This document shows, one piece after another, positions 1-14,106 of a stretch of 64,000 bases of DNA (positions are counted from its first letter, which is position 1; each line of letters opens with the position of its first letter). The stretch covers positions 135,001 to 199,000 of the forward strand of contig JALJCO010013447.1 in NCBI GenBank assembly GCA_023101725.1, written 5' to 3'. The notes beneath the pieces were generated by a model. The model searched no databases. It was not told the origin of the DNA and was given only the letters and a program-made list of their open reading frames with translations. Source of the stretch: Atherinomorus stipes (Eukaryota; Chordata; Actinopteri; Atheriniformes; Atherinidae). Made by a program: the position numbers and the translations under genes.

Positions 1-1007
1 GATGGAAGGATGGATGATGGGTGGATGATGGATGAATGATGGATGGATGATGACTGGATGGATGGATGGATGGACGGATGGATGGAAAATGGATGGATGG
101 ATGGATGGATGGATGATGGATGGATGGATGGATGGATGGATGACGGATGATGACTGGATGGATGAATGGATGGACGGATGATGGATGGATGATGACTGGA
201 TGGATTGATGGATTGATGGATGGATGGATGGATGGATGATGACTGGATGGATGGATGGATGGACGGATGATGGATGGATGATGGATGGATGGATGGATGG
301 ATGATGGATGGATGATGACTGGATGGATGGATGGATGGACGGATGATGGATGGATGATGGATGGATGGATGGATGGATGATGGATGGATGGATGGATGGA
401 TGGATGGATGGATGAATGGATGGATGGATGGATGGATGGATGGATGATGGATGGATGATGACTGGATGGATGGATGGATGGATGGATGGATGGATGGATG
501 ATTGATGGATGGATGAATGATGAATGGATGGATGGATGCATGATGACTGGATGGATGGATGGACAGACGGATGGATGGATGGATGATGGATGGATGGATG
601 GATGGATGAATGATGGATGGATGATGGATGCATGATGACTGGATGGATGGATGGACGGATGGATGGATGGATAGATGGATGATGGATGGATGGATGGATG
701 AATGGATGGATGGATGGATGGATGATGGATGAATGATGACTGGATGGATGGATGGACGGATGGATGGATGGACGGATGGACAGACGGATGGATGGATGGA
801 TGGATGGATGGATGGATGGATGGACGGATGGACAGACGGATGGATGGATGGATGGATGGATGGATGGATGGATAGAAAGACGGATTGGATGGATGGATGG
901 ATGGACGGATGGACAGACGGATGGATGGATGGATGGATGATGGATGGATGGATGATGGATGCATGTTGATTGGATGGATGGATGATGGATGCATGTTGAT
1001 TGGATGG

Positions 1008-1043
<36 letters not shown>

Positions 1044-2025
1044 ATGGATGATGGATGGATGGATGATGGATGCATGTTGATTGGATGGATGGATGGATGG
1101 ATGATGGATGGATGGATGATGGATGCATGTTGATTGGATGGATGGATGGATGATGGATGGATGGATGATGGATGCATGTTGATTGGATGGATGGATGGAT
1201 GGATGGATGGAAGGATGGATGATGGATGGATGGATGATGGATGGATGGATGATGGATGCATGTTGATTGGATGGATGGATGGATGATGGATGTATGGATG
1301 ATGGATGCATGTTGATTGGATGGATGGATGGATGGATGGAAGGATGGATGATGGATGGATGGATGATGGATGGACGGATAGAAAGACGGATGGATGGATG
1401 GATGGATAGATGGATGGATGGATGGATGGATGGATGGATGGACGGACAGATGGATGGACGGATGTATGATGACTGGATGATGGATGGATGGACGGATGGA
1501 CAGACGGATGGATGGATGATGGATGCATGTTGATTGGATGGATGGATGGATGGATGGATGGATGGATGATGGATGCATGTTGATTGGATGGATGGATGGA
1601 AGGATGGATGGATGATGGATGGATGGATGATGGATGGACGGATAGAAAGACGGATGGATGGATGGATGGATGGATAGATGGATGGATGGATGGATGGATG
1701 GATGGATGGATGGATGGACGGACAGATGGATGGACGGATGTATGATGACTGGATGATGGATGGATGGATGATGGATGCATGTTGATTGGATGGATGGATG
1801 GAAGGATGGATGGATGATGGATGCATGTTGATTGGATGGATGGATGGACAGATGGATGGATGGATGGATGGATGATGGATGCATGTTGATTGGATGGATG
1901 GAAGGATGGATGGATGATGGATGCATGTTGATTGGATGGATGGATGGATGGAAGGATGGATGGATGATGGATGCATGTTGATTGGATGGATGGATGGACA
2001 GATGGATGGATGGATGCATGGATGA
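1..2025. repeat. GGAT-family tandem array, block A (cdyl intron)
   Basis: Nearly uninterrupted (GGAT)n with GATG phase slips and variant units such as GGACGGAT, GATAGAAAGACGG and GGATGCATGTTGATTGG. The variant units recur in the same order, so this is a higher-order repeat rather than a pure microsatellite. The minus strand reads open for long stretches (Ile-His-Pro-Ser periodicity) only because the unit lacks stops in some frames. No gene is seen. It lies upstream of the first cdyl exon in the window and is therefore intronic by inference. Confidence 0.95.
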
Positions 2026-2443
2026 TAGGGATGGGCGATATTTTATCGTGTGCGATATATCGTCAAAGAAATTCCCCCACAATAACTATTTGAATTTATT
2101 GTTTTTATCGTGAGATGACAGTTTACCAGGTTGTGTTTTACTTTGGTTGTTTTTTATAAGCAAAGTTAGTTTTGCTGTTTGCATCGTTTGAATAAATGTG
2201 GAATTTGGTCTCATATTTCAGACTTGTTCGATTGGTGTCACTACAGTTTTGCAATACAGGTGCACTACTTGAACTTCATTGATATAGTGGCTTCTGGTAT
2301 TTTGTAGGGCTTTCAAGACAGAATTTAGTGACAGATTTATAATACAAAATATTTTGCTGATAGCTTTTATCGTCATTTATCGTTACCATGATAAATAAGA
2401 GAAATTATCGCGATACATTTTTAGTTCATATCGCCCACTCCTA
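2026..2443. mobile_element. Non-autonomous hAT-like element (MITE), copy 1
   Basis: A 418-bp AT-rich insertion in the GGAT array. Its ends are imperfect terminal inverted repeats: left TAGGGATGGGCGATAT, right ATATCGCCCACTCCTA. The flanks are atggatga (2018-2025) and gtggatga (2444-2451), a 7/8 match to an 8-bp target-site duplication, which is the hAT signature; the repetitive target weakens this. There is no transposase ORF. The interior has several TTATCG/CGATAA motifs, as in common fish MITEs of this type. Confidence 0.8.
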
Positions 2444-4135
2444 GTGGATGAATGAATGAATGAATGATTGATGGATGGATGAATGGATGATGGATGGATG
2501 GATGGATGGATGGATGGATGGATGGATGAATGGATGGATGATGGATGATGGATGGATGGATGGATGGATGATGGATGGATGGATGATGGATGGATGGATG
2601 GATGGATGGATGGATGGATGAATGGATGGATGGATAAATGGATGGATGGATAAATGGATGGATGGATGATGGATGGATGGATAAATGGATGGATGGATGG
2701 ATGGATGATGGATGGATAAATGGATGGATGGATGGATGATGGATGGATGGATAAATGGATGGATGGATGGATAAATGGATGAATGGATGATGGATGAATG
2801 GATGGATGGATGGATGATGGATGATGGATGGATGGATGATGGATGATGGATGATGGATGGATGGATGGATGGATGGATAAATGGATGGATGGATGAATGG
2901 ATGGATGGATAAATGGATGGATGGATAAATGGATGGATGGATGGATAAATGGATGGATGGATGGATGATGGATGGATGGATAAATGGATGGATGGATGGA
3001 TGATGGATGGATAAATGGATGGATGGATGGATGATGGATGGATGGATAAATGGATGGATGGATGGATAAATGGATGAATGGATGATGGATGAATGGATGA
3101 ATGGATAAATGGATGGATGGATGATGGATGGATGGATAAATGGATGGATGGATAAATGGATGGATGGATAAATGGATGGATGGATGGATAAATGGATGGA
3201 TGGATGGATGATGGATGGATGGATAAATGGATGGATGGATGGATGGATGATGGATGGATAAATGGATGGATGGATGGATGATGGATGGATGGATAAATGG
3301 ATGGATGGATGGATAAATGGATGAATGGATGATGGATGAATGGATGAATGGATAAATGGATAAATGGATGGATGGATGATGGATGGATGGATGGATGGAT
3401 GATGGATGGATGGATGGATGGATGAATGATGGGTGGATGGATGGATGATGGATGGATGGATGGATGATGGATGGATGGATGGATGAATGGATGGATGGAT
3501 GGATGGATGGATGATGGATGGATGGATAAATGGATGGACGACGGATGATGGATGGATGGATGAATGGATGGATGATGGATGGATGGATCATGGATGGATG
3601 ATGGATGGATGAATGGATGGTGATGGATGGATGGATGGATGGATGATGGATGGATGGATGGATTAAGGATGGCTGGATGGATGATGGATGGATGGATGGA
3701 TGATGGATGGATGAATGGATGGATGATGGATGGATGGATGGATGATGGATGGATGGATGGATGATGGATGGATTAAGGATGGCTGGATGGATGGATGATG
3801 GATGATGGCTGGATGGATGGATGATGGATGGATGGATAAATGAATGGATGAATGGATGATGGATGGATGGATGGATGGATGATGGATGGATGGATGAATG
3901 GATGATGGATGGATGGATGGATAAACGGATGGATGGATGGATGGATGATGGATGGATGGATGAATGGATTGATGGATGGATAATGGATGGCTGGATGGAT
4001 GGATGATGGATGAATGGATGATGGATGGATGGATGGATAAACGGATGGATGGATGGATGGATGATGGATGGATGGATGGATGATGGATGCATGTTGATTG
4101 GATGGATGGATGATGGATGCATGTTGATTGGATGG

Positions 4136-4171
<36 letters not shown>

Positions 4172-4790
4172 ATGGATGGATGGATGGATGATGGATGGAT
4201 GGATGATGGATGCATGTTGATTGGATGGATGGATGGATGGATGATGGATGGATGGATGATGGATGCATGTTGATTGGATGGATGGATGGATGGATGATGG
4301 ATGGATGGATGATGGATGCATGTTGATTGGATGGATGGATGGATGGATGGATGGAAGGATGGATGATGGATGGATGGATGATGGATGGATGGATGATGGA
4401 TGCATGTTGATTGGATGGATGGATGGATGATGGATGTATGGATGATGGATGCATGTTGATTGGATGGATGGATGGATGGATGGAAGGATGGATGATGGAT
4501 GGACGGATAGAAAGACGGATGGATGGATGGATGGATGGATGGATGGATGGATGGATGGACGGACAGATGGATGGACGGATGTATGATGACTGGATGATGG
4601 ATGGATGGACGGATGGACAGACGGATGGATGGATGATGGATGCATGTTGATTGGATGGATGGATGGATGGATGGATGGATGGATGATGGATGCATGTTGA
4701 TTGGATGGATGGATGGAAGGATGGATGGATGATGGATGCATGTTGATTGGATGGATGGATGGACAGATGGATGGATGGATGCATGGATGA
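2444..4790. repeat. GGAT-family tandem array, block B
   Basis: Same family as block A. The first half is dominated by GGATAAATGGATGG variants with GGATGAATGG. From about 4080 it returns to GATGCATGTTGATTGG and GATAGAAAGACGG units, in the order seen at about 960-2025 before the first MITE. A 770-codon minus-strand frame (2383-4695) crosses into the MITE and is not a gene. Confidence 0.95.
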
Positions 4791-5208
4791 TAGGGATGGG
4801 CGATATTTTATCGTGTGCGATATATCGTCAAAGAAATTCCCCACAATAACTATTTGAATTTATTGTTTTTATCGTGAGATGACAGTTTACCAGGTTGTGT
4901 TTTACTTTGGTTGTTTTTTATAAGCAAAGTTAGTTTTGCTGTTTGCATCGTTTGAATAAATGTGGAATTTGGTCTCATATTTCAGACTTGTTCGATTGGT
5001 GTCACTACAGTTTTGCAATACAGGTGCACTACTTGAACTTCATTGATATAGTGGCTTCTGGTATTTTGTAGGGCTTTCAAGACAGAATTTAGTGACAGAT
5101 TTATAATACAAAATATTTTGCTGATAGCTTTTATCGTCATTTATCGTTACCATGATAAATAAGAGAAATTATCGCGATACATTTTTTAGTTCATATCGCC
5201 CACTCCTA
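4791..5208. mobile_element. Non-autonomous hAT-like element (MITE), copy 2
   Basis: Also 418 bp and nearly identical to the copy at 2026-2443. I see only two single-base homopolymer differences: one C fewer in the CCCC run near 4840 and one T more near 5186. Both flanks also match the flanks of copy 1 for tens of bases, including the presumed target-site duplication. It is therefore a product of segmental duplication of the array, not an independent insertion. Confidence 0.82.
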
Positions 5209-8200
5209 GTGGATGAATGAATGAATGAATGATTGATGGATGGATGAATGGATGATGGATGGATGGATGGATGGATGGATGATGGATGGATGGATGGATG
5301 GATGGATGGATGGATGGATGAATGGATGGATGATGGATGATGGATGATGGATGGATGGATGGATGGATGATGGATGGATGGATGGATGGATGATGGATGG
5401 ATGGATGGATGGATGGATGGATGGATGGATGAATGGATGGATGGATAAATGGATGGATGGATAAATGGATGGATGGATGGATAAATGGATGGATGGATGA
5501 TGGATGGATGGATAAATGGATGGATGGATGGATGATGGATGGATAAATGGATGGATGGATGGATGATGGATGGATGGATAAATGGATGGATGGATGGATA
5601 AATGGATGAATGGATGATGGATGAATGGATGAATGGATGGATGGATGGATGATGGATGATGGATGGATGGATGATGGATGATGGATGATGGATGGATGGA
5701 TGGATGGATAAATGGATGGATGGATGAATGGATGGATGGATAAATGGATGGATGGATAAATGGATGGATGGATGGATAAATGGATGGATGGATGGATGAT
5801 GGATGGATGGATAAATGGATGGATGGATGGATGATGGATGGATAAATGGATGGATGGATGGATGATGGATGGATGGATAAATGGATGGATGGATGGATAA
5901 ATGGATGAATGGATGATGGATGAATGGATAAATGGATAAATGGATGGATGGATGATGGATGGATGGATAAATGGATGGATGGATAAATGGATGGATGGAT
6001 GGATAAATGGATGGATGGATGGATGATGGATGGATGGATATATGGATGGATGGATGGATGGATGATGGATGGATAAATGGATGGATGGATGGATGATGGA
6101 TGGATGGATAAATGGATGGATGGATGGATAAATGGATGAATGGATGATGGATGAATGGATGAATGGATAAATGGATAAATGGATGGATGGATGGATGATG
6201 GATGGATGGATGGATGGATGATGGATGGATGATGGATGGATGGATGGATGATGGATGATGGATGGATGGATGGATGGATGGATGGATGGATGATGGATGG
6301 ATGGATAAATGGATGGACGATGGATGGATGGATAAATGGATGGACGATGGATGATGGATGGATGGATGAATGGATGGATGATGGATGGATGGATAAATGG
6401 ATGGATCATGGATGGATGATGGATGGATGAATGGATGGTGATGGATGGATGGATGGATGGATGATGGATGGATGGATGGATTAAGGATGGCTGGATGGAT
6501 GATGGATGGATGGATGGATGATGGATGGATGAATGGATGGATGATGGATGGATGGATGGATGATGGATGGATGGATGGATGATGGATGGATTAAGGATGG
6601 CTGGATGGATGGATGATGGCTGGATGGATGGATGATGGATGGATGGATAAATGGATGGATGAATGGATGATGGATGGATGGATGGATAAACGGATGGATG
6701 GATGGATGGATGATGGATGGATGGATGAATGGATGATGGATGGATGGATGGATGAATGGATGATGGATGGATGGATGGATAAACGGATGGATGGATGAAT
6801 GGATGATGGATGATGGATGGATGGATGGATAAACGGATGGATGGATGAATGGATGATGGATGATGGATGGATGAATGGATGATGGATGGATGAATGGATG
6901 ATGGATGGATGAATGGATGATGGATGGATGGATGAATGGATGATGGATGGATGGATGAATGGATGATGGATGGATGGATGGAGAAACGGATGGATGGATG
7001 AATGGATGATGGATGGATGGATGAATGGATGGATGATGGATGGATGGATGATGGATGGATGGATAAATGGATGGATGATGGATGGATGATGGATGGATGA
7101 ATGGATGGTGATGGATGGATGGATGGATGGATGGATGATGGATGGATGGATGGATGATGGATGGATTAAGGATGGCTGGATGGATGGATGGATGATGGAT
7201 GATGGATGGATGAATGGATGGATGGATGATGGATGGATGGATGATGGATGGATTGAGGATGGCTGGATGGGTGGATGATGGATGATGGCTGGATGGATGG
7301 ATGATGGATGGATGGATAAATGGATGGATGAATGGATGATGGATGGATGGATGGATAAACGGATGGATGGATGATGGATGGATGGATAAATGGATGGATG
7401 AATGGATGATGGATGGATGAATGATGGATGGATGGACGGATGGATGGATAAACGGATGGATGGATGGATGAATGGATGGATGGATAAATGGATTGATGGA
7501 TGGATAATGGATGGATGGATGATGGATGGATGGATGGATGGATTAAGGATGGCTGGATGGATGGATGGATGATGGATGGATTAAGGATGGCTGGATGGAT
7601 GGATGATGGATGGATGGCTAAATGGATGGATGGATGGATGATGGATGGATGGATGATGGATGGATGGATGGATGGATGATGGATGGATTAAGGATGGCTG
7701 GATGGATGGATGGATGATGGATGGATTAAGGATGGCTGGATGGATGGATGGATGATGGATGGATTAAGGATGGCTGGATGGATGGATGATGGATGGATGG
7801 CTAAATGGATGGATGATGGATGGATGGATGATGGATGATGGATGGATTAAGGATGGCTGGATGGATGGATGGATGATGGATGGATTAAGGATGGCTGGAT
7901 GGATGGATGATGGATGGATGGATAAATGGATGGATGAATGGATGATGGATGGATGAATGATGGATGGATGGACGGATGGATGGATAAACGGATGGATGGA
8001 TGGATGAATGGATGGATGGATAAATGGATTGATGGATGGATAATGGATGGCTGGATGGATGGATGATGGATGGATGGATGATGGATGGATGGATGGATGG
8101 ATGATGGATGGATTAAGGATGGCTGGATGGATGGATGGATGGATGATGGATGGATTAAGGATGGCTGGATGGATGGATGGATGATGGATGAATGGATGGA

Positions 8201-10494
8201 TGGATGGATGGATGGATGGATGGATGGATGGATGATGGATGGATTAAGGATGGCTGGATGGATGGATGATGGATGGATGGATAAATGGATGGATGAATGG
8301 ATGATGGATGGATGGATGATGGATGGATGGATGGATGGATAAAAGGATGGATGGATGAATGGATGATGGATGGATGGATGGATGGATAAACGGATGGATG
8401 AATGGATGGTGATGGATGGATGGATGGATGGATGGATGATGGATGGATTAAGGATGGCTGGATGGATGGATGGATGATGGATGGATGAATGGATGGATGG
8501 ATGATGGATGGATGGATGGATGATGGATGGATTAAGGATGGCTGGATGGATGGATGATGGATGGATGGATAAATGGATGGATGAATGGATGATGGATGGA
8601 TGGATGGATAAACGGATGGATGGATGATGGATGGATGGATAAATGGATGGATGAATGGATGATGGATGGATGAATGATGGATGGATGGACGGATGGATGG
8701 ATAAACGGATGGATGGATGGATGAATGGATGGATGGATAAATGGATTGATGGATGGATAATGGATGGCTGGATGGATGGATGATGGATGGATGGATGGAC
8801 GGATGGATGATGGATGGATTAAGGATGGCTGGATGGATGGATGGATGATGGATGGATTAAGGATGGCTGGATGGATGGATGATGGATGGATGGATGAATG
8901 GATGATGGATGGATGAATGATGGATGGATGACGGATGGATGGATAAACGGATGGATGGATGGATGAATGGATGGATGGATGGATAAATGGATTGGATGGA
9001 TGGATAATAGATGGCTGGATGAATGGATGATGGATGGATGGATGGATGATGGATGGATGGATGGATGATGGATGGATTAAGGATGGATGGATGGATGGAT
9101 GGATGATGGATGAATGGATGGATGGATGGATGGATGATGGATGGATGGATGGATGATGGATGGATTAAGGATGGATGGATGGATGGATGATGGATGGATG
9201 GATAAATGGATGGATGAATGGATGATGGATGGATGGATGATGGATGGATGAAGATGGATGGATAAAAGGATGGATGGATGAATGGATGATGGATGGATGG
9301 ATGGATGGATAAACAGATGGATGGTGATGGATGGATGGATGGATGGATGGATGGATGATGGATGGATGGATGGATGGATGGATTATGGATGGATTAAGGA
9401 TGGATGGATGGATGATGGATGGATGGATGATGGATGGATGGATGGATGATGGATGGATGGATGATGGATGGATTAAGGATGGCTGGATGGATGGATGATG
9501 GATGATGGCTGGATGGATGGATAAATGGATGGATGAATGGATGATGGATGGATGGATGGATAAACGGATGGATGGATGATGGATGATGGATGGATGGATA
9601 AATGGATGGATGAATGGATGATGGATGGATGAATGATGGATGGATGGACGGATGGATGGATAAACGGATGGATGGATGGATGAATGGATGGATGGATAAA
9701 TGGATTGATGGATGGATAATGGATGGCTGGATGGATGGATGATGGATGGATGGATGATGGATGGATGGATGGATGGATGGATGGATGGATGGATGGATGA
9801 TGGATGGATTAAGGATGGCTGGATGGATGGATGGATGATGGATGGATTAAGGATGGCTGGATGGATGGATGATGGATGGATGGATAAATGGATGGATGAA
9901 TGGATGATGGATGGATGAATGATGGATGGATGGACGGATGGATGGATAAACGGATGGATGGATGGATGAATGGATGGATGGATAAATGGATTGATGGATG
10001 GATAATGGATGGCTGGATGGATGGATGATGGATGGATGGATGATGGATGGATGGATGGATGGATGATGGATGGATTAAGGATGGCTGGATGGCTGGATGG
10101 ATGGATGGATGATGGATGAATGGATGGATGGATGGATGGATGATGGATGGATGGATGGATGATGGATGGATTAAGGATGGCTGGATGGATGGATGATGGA
10201 TGGATGGATAAATGGATGGATGAATGGATGGATGGATGATGGATGGATGGATGGATGGATGGATAAAAGGATGGATGGATGAATGGATGATGGATGGATG
10301 GATGGATGGATAAACGGATGGATGGATGGATGGATGATGGATGGATGGATGGATGGATTAAGGATGGATGGATGGATGGATGGATGGATAAACGGATGGA
10401 TGGATGAATGGATGGATGGATGAATGGATGATGGATGGATGATGGATGGATGGATAAACGGATGGATGGATGAATGGATGGATGATGGATGATG
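5209..10494. repeat. GGAT-family tandem array, block C, abutting a cdyl exon
   Basis: Continuation of the GGAT array. From about 6480 a higher-order motif with GGATTAAGGATGGCTGG recurs many times, joined to GGATAAATGGATGGATGAATGG and GGATAAACGG segments. The array runs to within 16 bases of the exon at 10511, leaving only the pyrimidine tract. No coding sequence is seen. Confidence 0.95.
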
Positions 10495-10510
10495 TTTCCG
10501 TCTCTTCCAG
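10495..10510 (+). promoter_or_regulatory. cdyl: 3' splice site of the first cdyl exon in the window
   Basis: TTTCCGTCTCTTCCAG is a good polypyrimidine tract plus AG. Everything upstream is GGAT array, so the branch point, normally about 18-40 nt from the AG, must lie inside the repeat (inference). Confidence 0.8.
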
Positions 10511-10764
10511 GAACCCCGGGCCTGATGGAGGCTGTCTCTGCCAGCGGGATGTCAGGTGTGCAGGGTGCTGTTGCCGTGGCGACGACAGTGATGGGTAAAC
10601 GGCGTCTGGAGGAGCGCTCCGCCTTCGACAAGCGGCTGCGGTTCAGCGTGCGTCAGACGGAGAGCGCCTACCGATACCGCGACATCGTGGTGAAGAAGCA
10701 GGACGGCTTCACCCACATCCTGCTGTCCACCAAGAGCTCCGAACACAACACCCTCAACCCGGAG
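10511..10764 (+). CDS. cdyl: cdyl exon: linker and start of crotonase-like domain
   Basis: This 254-bp exon starts with the last two bases of a split codon and ends on a complete codon (AACCCGGAG|GTGAGG). It encodes a Gly/Ala/Val-rich linker (GTPGLMEAV...), then a basic stretch ([17 protein letters not shown]). The highly conserved CDY-family segment [19 protein letters not shown] follows and begins the first beta strands of the hydratase fold. It ends at [13 protein letters not shown]. The acceptor is at 10509-10510 and the donor GTGAGG at 10765. Tandem arrays flank it on both sides, yet the frame is intact. The longer open frame running from 10489 to 11628 is read-through into the intronic minisatellite. 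Confidence 0.92.
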
Positions 10765-10774
10765 GTGAGGAAGC

Positions 10775-12060
10775 CCCGCCCCCTGCCTGTGATGTCACCT
10801 TACTGCCCCGCCCCCTACCTGCAGCATCACCTCACTCATCCCCGCCCCCTGCCTGTGATGTCACCTTACTGCCCCGCCCCCTACCTGCAGCATCACCTCA
10901 CTCAGCCCCGCCCCCTGCCTGTGATGTCACCTTACTGCCCCGCCTCCTACCTGCAGCATCACCTCACTCATCCCCGCCCCCTGCCTGTGATGTCACCTTA
11001 CTGCCCCCGCCCCCTACCTGCAGCATCACCTCACTCAGCCCCGCCCCCTGCCTGTGATGTCACCTTACTGCCCCGCCCCCTACCTGCAGCATCACCTCAC
11101 TCATCCCCGCCCCCTGCCTGTGATGTCACCTTACTGCCCCGCCCCCACCTGCAGCATCACCTCACTCATCCTCGCCCCCTGCCTGTGATGTCACCTTCTG
11201 CCCCGCCCCCTACCTGCAGCATCACCTCCTCATCCCCGCCCCCTGCCTGTGATGTCACCTTACTGCCCCGCCCCTACCTGCAGCATCCCCTCACTCATCC
11301 CCGCCCCCTGCCTGTGATGTCACCTTACTGCCCCGCCCCCTACCTGCAGCATCACCTCCCTCATCCTCGCCCCCCTGCCTGTGATGTCACCTTACTGCCC
11401 CGCCCCCTACCTGCAGCATCACCTCACTCATCCCGGCCCCTGCTTGTGTGTCCCTTCTGCCCGCCCCCTCCTGCGGCTCACCTCTCTCCCCGCCCCTGCC
11501 TGTGTGTCACCTTCTGCCCCGCCCCTGCCTGCGCTCCCCTCCTGCTCCCCGCCCCCTGCCCGCTTGATGTCACCTGCTGCCCCGCCCCCTCCTGCGCATC
11601 ACCTCCTCTCCCCGCCCCCTGCCTGTGATGTCACCTTCTGCCCCGCCCCTCCTGCGCATCACCTCCTCAGCCTCGCCCCCTGCCTGTGTTGTCCCTTCTG
11701 CCCCGCCCCCTACCGCAGCATCCCTCCTCAGCCCCGCCCCCTGCCTGTGTGTCACCTTCTGCCCCGCCCCCTGCTTATATTGTCACCTTACTGCCCCGCC
11801 CCCTACCTGCAGCATCACCTCACTCATCCCGCGCCCCCTGCCTGTGATGTCACCTTACTGCCCCGCCCCTACCTGCAGCATCACCTCACTTATCCCCGCC
11901 CCCTGCCTGTGGATGTCACCTTACTGCCCCCGCCCCTACCTGCAGCATCACCTCACTCAGCCCCGCCCCCTGCCTGTGATGTCACCTTACTGCCCCGCCC
12001 CCTACCTGCAGCATCACCTCACTCAGCCCCGCCCCCCTGCCTGTGGTGTCACCTTGCCGG
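10775..12060 (+). repeat. GC-rich ~64-bp minisatellite in a cdyl intron
   Basis: About twenty tandem units. Each reads CCCCGCCCCCTGCCTGTGAT, then GTCACCTTACTGCCCCGCCC, then CTACCTGCAGCATCACCTCA and a short CTCA tail. Units carry PstI-like CTGCAG and a CRE-like TGATGTCACC. The array starts about 10 bp after the donor at 10765. Three plus-strand frames appear Pro/Cys-rich and open for hundreds of codons; these are repeat artefacts. Confidence 0.92.
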
Positions 12061-13345
12061 CCCCTGCCTGCGCGTCCCTCACAGCGCGCCCCCTGCTGCC
12101 CTTCTGCCCCGCCCTCCTGCGCGTCCCTCACTAGCCCCCGCCGCTAGTGATGTCTCTGCGCTGGTGTCGGCCGCCCGCCCTGCCTGCGCATCACGCCGGG
12201 GTGATCCTTGTGCTGGGCCGCGGGGCGTCCGCCTCCGGCGTCCCGAGGATCAACCGCCCCTTGGACGCGCCACGCCCGTAAGTCGCGTGGCCCAAAGGAG
12301 GGTGGGCTGTTATTATATGATCCTGCTGCCATACAGGGATATCGCCCCGCCTTCAGCCCCTGCCTGCGGCGTCCGCTCATCGCCCGGCCGGGTTGTCCTT
12401 GTGCTGTGGCCCCTGCCTGCGCGTCCGCCCATCACGGCCGTGTGGGTCGTCCTTGTCTGTGCCGCCCTGCCTGGGTGGCCTCCTGCGGCCCCCTCTGCGC
12501 GAGCGTCCCCATGGCAGCCGGGTGATCCTTGACGCCGCCCCCTACCTGCGGCGTCGCCTCCTCGACCCCGCCCCCGTGGGATGTCCCCCTGCCCCCCCTG
12601 CCTGCGGCGTCACCCCTCGGAGCCCCGGAGTGTCGCTGTCCGCCCCCTGCCGCGTCACCCCTCCGGCCCCCGCCGTGGTCCGCCTTGCGCCTGGTGTGAT
12701 CACTTGTCCCCCTGTGCGCGTCCCTCACCCCGAGGCCCCTAGCCCGGCGCATGTCCCCCGCCCCTGCGCGCATCCCCCCTTGGAGCCGTCCCGGTTGGCG
12801 GCTGCCCCGGCCGCCGGCGCGTCCGCCGCCACCCGATATATCCTTGTCGCGCCGCCAATGGATGTCTGCCCGTGTGGCGTCGATCATCGGAGTGTCAATC
12901 TGGCCAATGCCATGGTCGTCTGCATTCGAGGCCCGATCATCGAAATATGTATCATAACGCCGCCCCCTACGGCGTCCCCGTAACGTTGTGCCTGCCCCTC
13001 TGCGGCGTACCTATCATGAAATTTGTCATTGCGGCGAATACGTCGCGTCAGTGATTGTGTCTCTAAGAGCTACTTCCCCCGCCCCCCCTCAGTGATCCTT
13101 GTACGCCCCTCCCTGGATACCTCCCGCGCCCCCGTGGATCTTATCGTGCCCGCCCCCTGCCGCGCGTCAGCTCTCCGCCAGCCCGATGTGTTATCCTTAT
13201 CTGCCGTAATTCCTGTCTGCGCCCCTCCGAGCGTCACCTCGACGCCCCTGTATGTCTTGATGACGCCCCTCACCTGCAGCGTCCCTCCTCCCGCCCCTGC
13301 TTATATTGTCACCTTACTGCCCCGCCCCCTACCTGCAGCATCACC
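12061..13345. repeat. Degenerate GC-rich tract derived from the 64-bp repeat
   Basis: Recognisable pieces of the 64-bp unit (CCCCGCCCCC, CTGCGGCGTC, GTGATCCTTG) recur but are scrambled and full of indels. A clean partial unit returns at about 13295-13345. Short ORFs on both strands show no recognisable protein. Either an old diverged part of the array or poor consensus sequence; the second seems more likely because similar patches occur inside other arrays of this window. Confidence 0.6.
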
Positions 13346-13391
13346 ATGACATTGTGGACACCCCATTAGGCCTGCTGCTGCGTGCCTTCCG

Positions 13392-13727
13392 GCGGCCATC
13401 TTGGTCAGATCACAGTTCAGACCGCTGCTGTAGAATGAATGAGGCTCCTCCTCGCAGGCGGTAAATAAATTCGTGTGCCGTCTCCATACACAAGAAACGG
13501 AAAAAACTTGGTGACATATGACAAAACATAACAGGATAAGTCAAACTGATATGATGATGTTATCAATCTTCATAAAAGTGTCATATGATATATATACATG
13601 TACATGGTATACAATTTGAATTATTATTATGAATGTGATGATTCTTGATCATTATGATTAAATTATTAATTTATTGTTGTGTCAGGCTTATAGTGTTTCA
13701 ATAACAAAAGAATAAATAAAACACACA

Positions 13728-13782
<55 letters not shown>

Positions 13783-14106
13783 CATACATATATACACACA
13801 CACACAAATGTATATAATCACATGAGATCTGGTTTATATTCCTCTATTTGAAGAAAAGTGGAGCTGCTTCGCAGGTTTGCTGCTGTCAGTACAGAAACAA
13901 AATGCCATATATAAGTTATGCAATCGTTTAATTCAGTCAAATAGTCCCGTGCAGCCCGTAAAAGGGCGGCATTTTTCAGTCAGTCCATTTTCTGGAAATC
14001 GGCTGAAAATTCACCGGGTTCAGCAGGTCTGAACATGAGAAACACCACTTTCCTCACCAGGCAGCATTCACTCTGACGGCAGCCTGGTCTGACCCAAGAT
14101 GGCCGC
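13392..14106. mobile_element. Candidate TIR-bearing insertion (~715 bp)
   Basis: An imperfect inverted repeat bounds an AT-rich segment: left GCGGCCATCTTGGTCAGA (13392-13409), right TCTGACCCAAGATGGCCGC (14088-14106). No transposase frame is visible and I did not find a clear target-site duplication, so the superfamily is unassigned. The interior includes an AT/CA microsatellite. The paired ends contain CCATCTTGG, a YY1-like core. Confidence 0.45.
13731..13806. repeat. (TA)n/(CA)n microsatellite
   Basis: About 25 or more TA dinucleotides grade into CATACATACA and then CACACACACA. An ordinary intronic compound microsatellite. Confidence 0.97.

Noticed and set aside
2383..4844. Long minus-strand frames of Ile-His-Pro-Ser repeats (up to 770 codons)
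   Set aside because: They are translation of the GGAT array; several overlapping frames are open at once and one runs into the MITE.
10765..13349. Pro/Cys-rich plus-strand frames following the cdyl exon
   Set aside because: Read-through past a good donor (GTGAGG) into the 64-bp minisatellite; the next cdyl exon resumes correctly at 14271.
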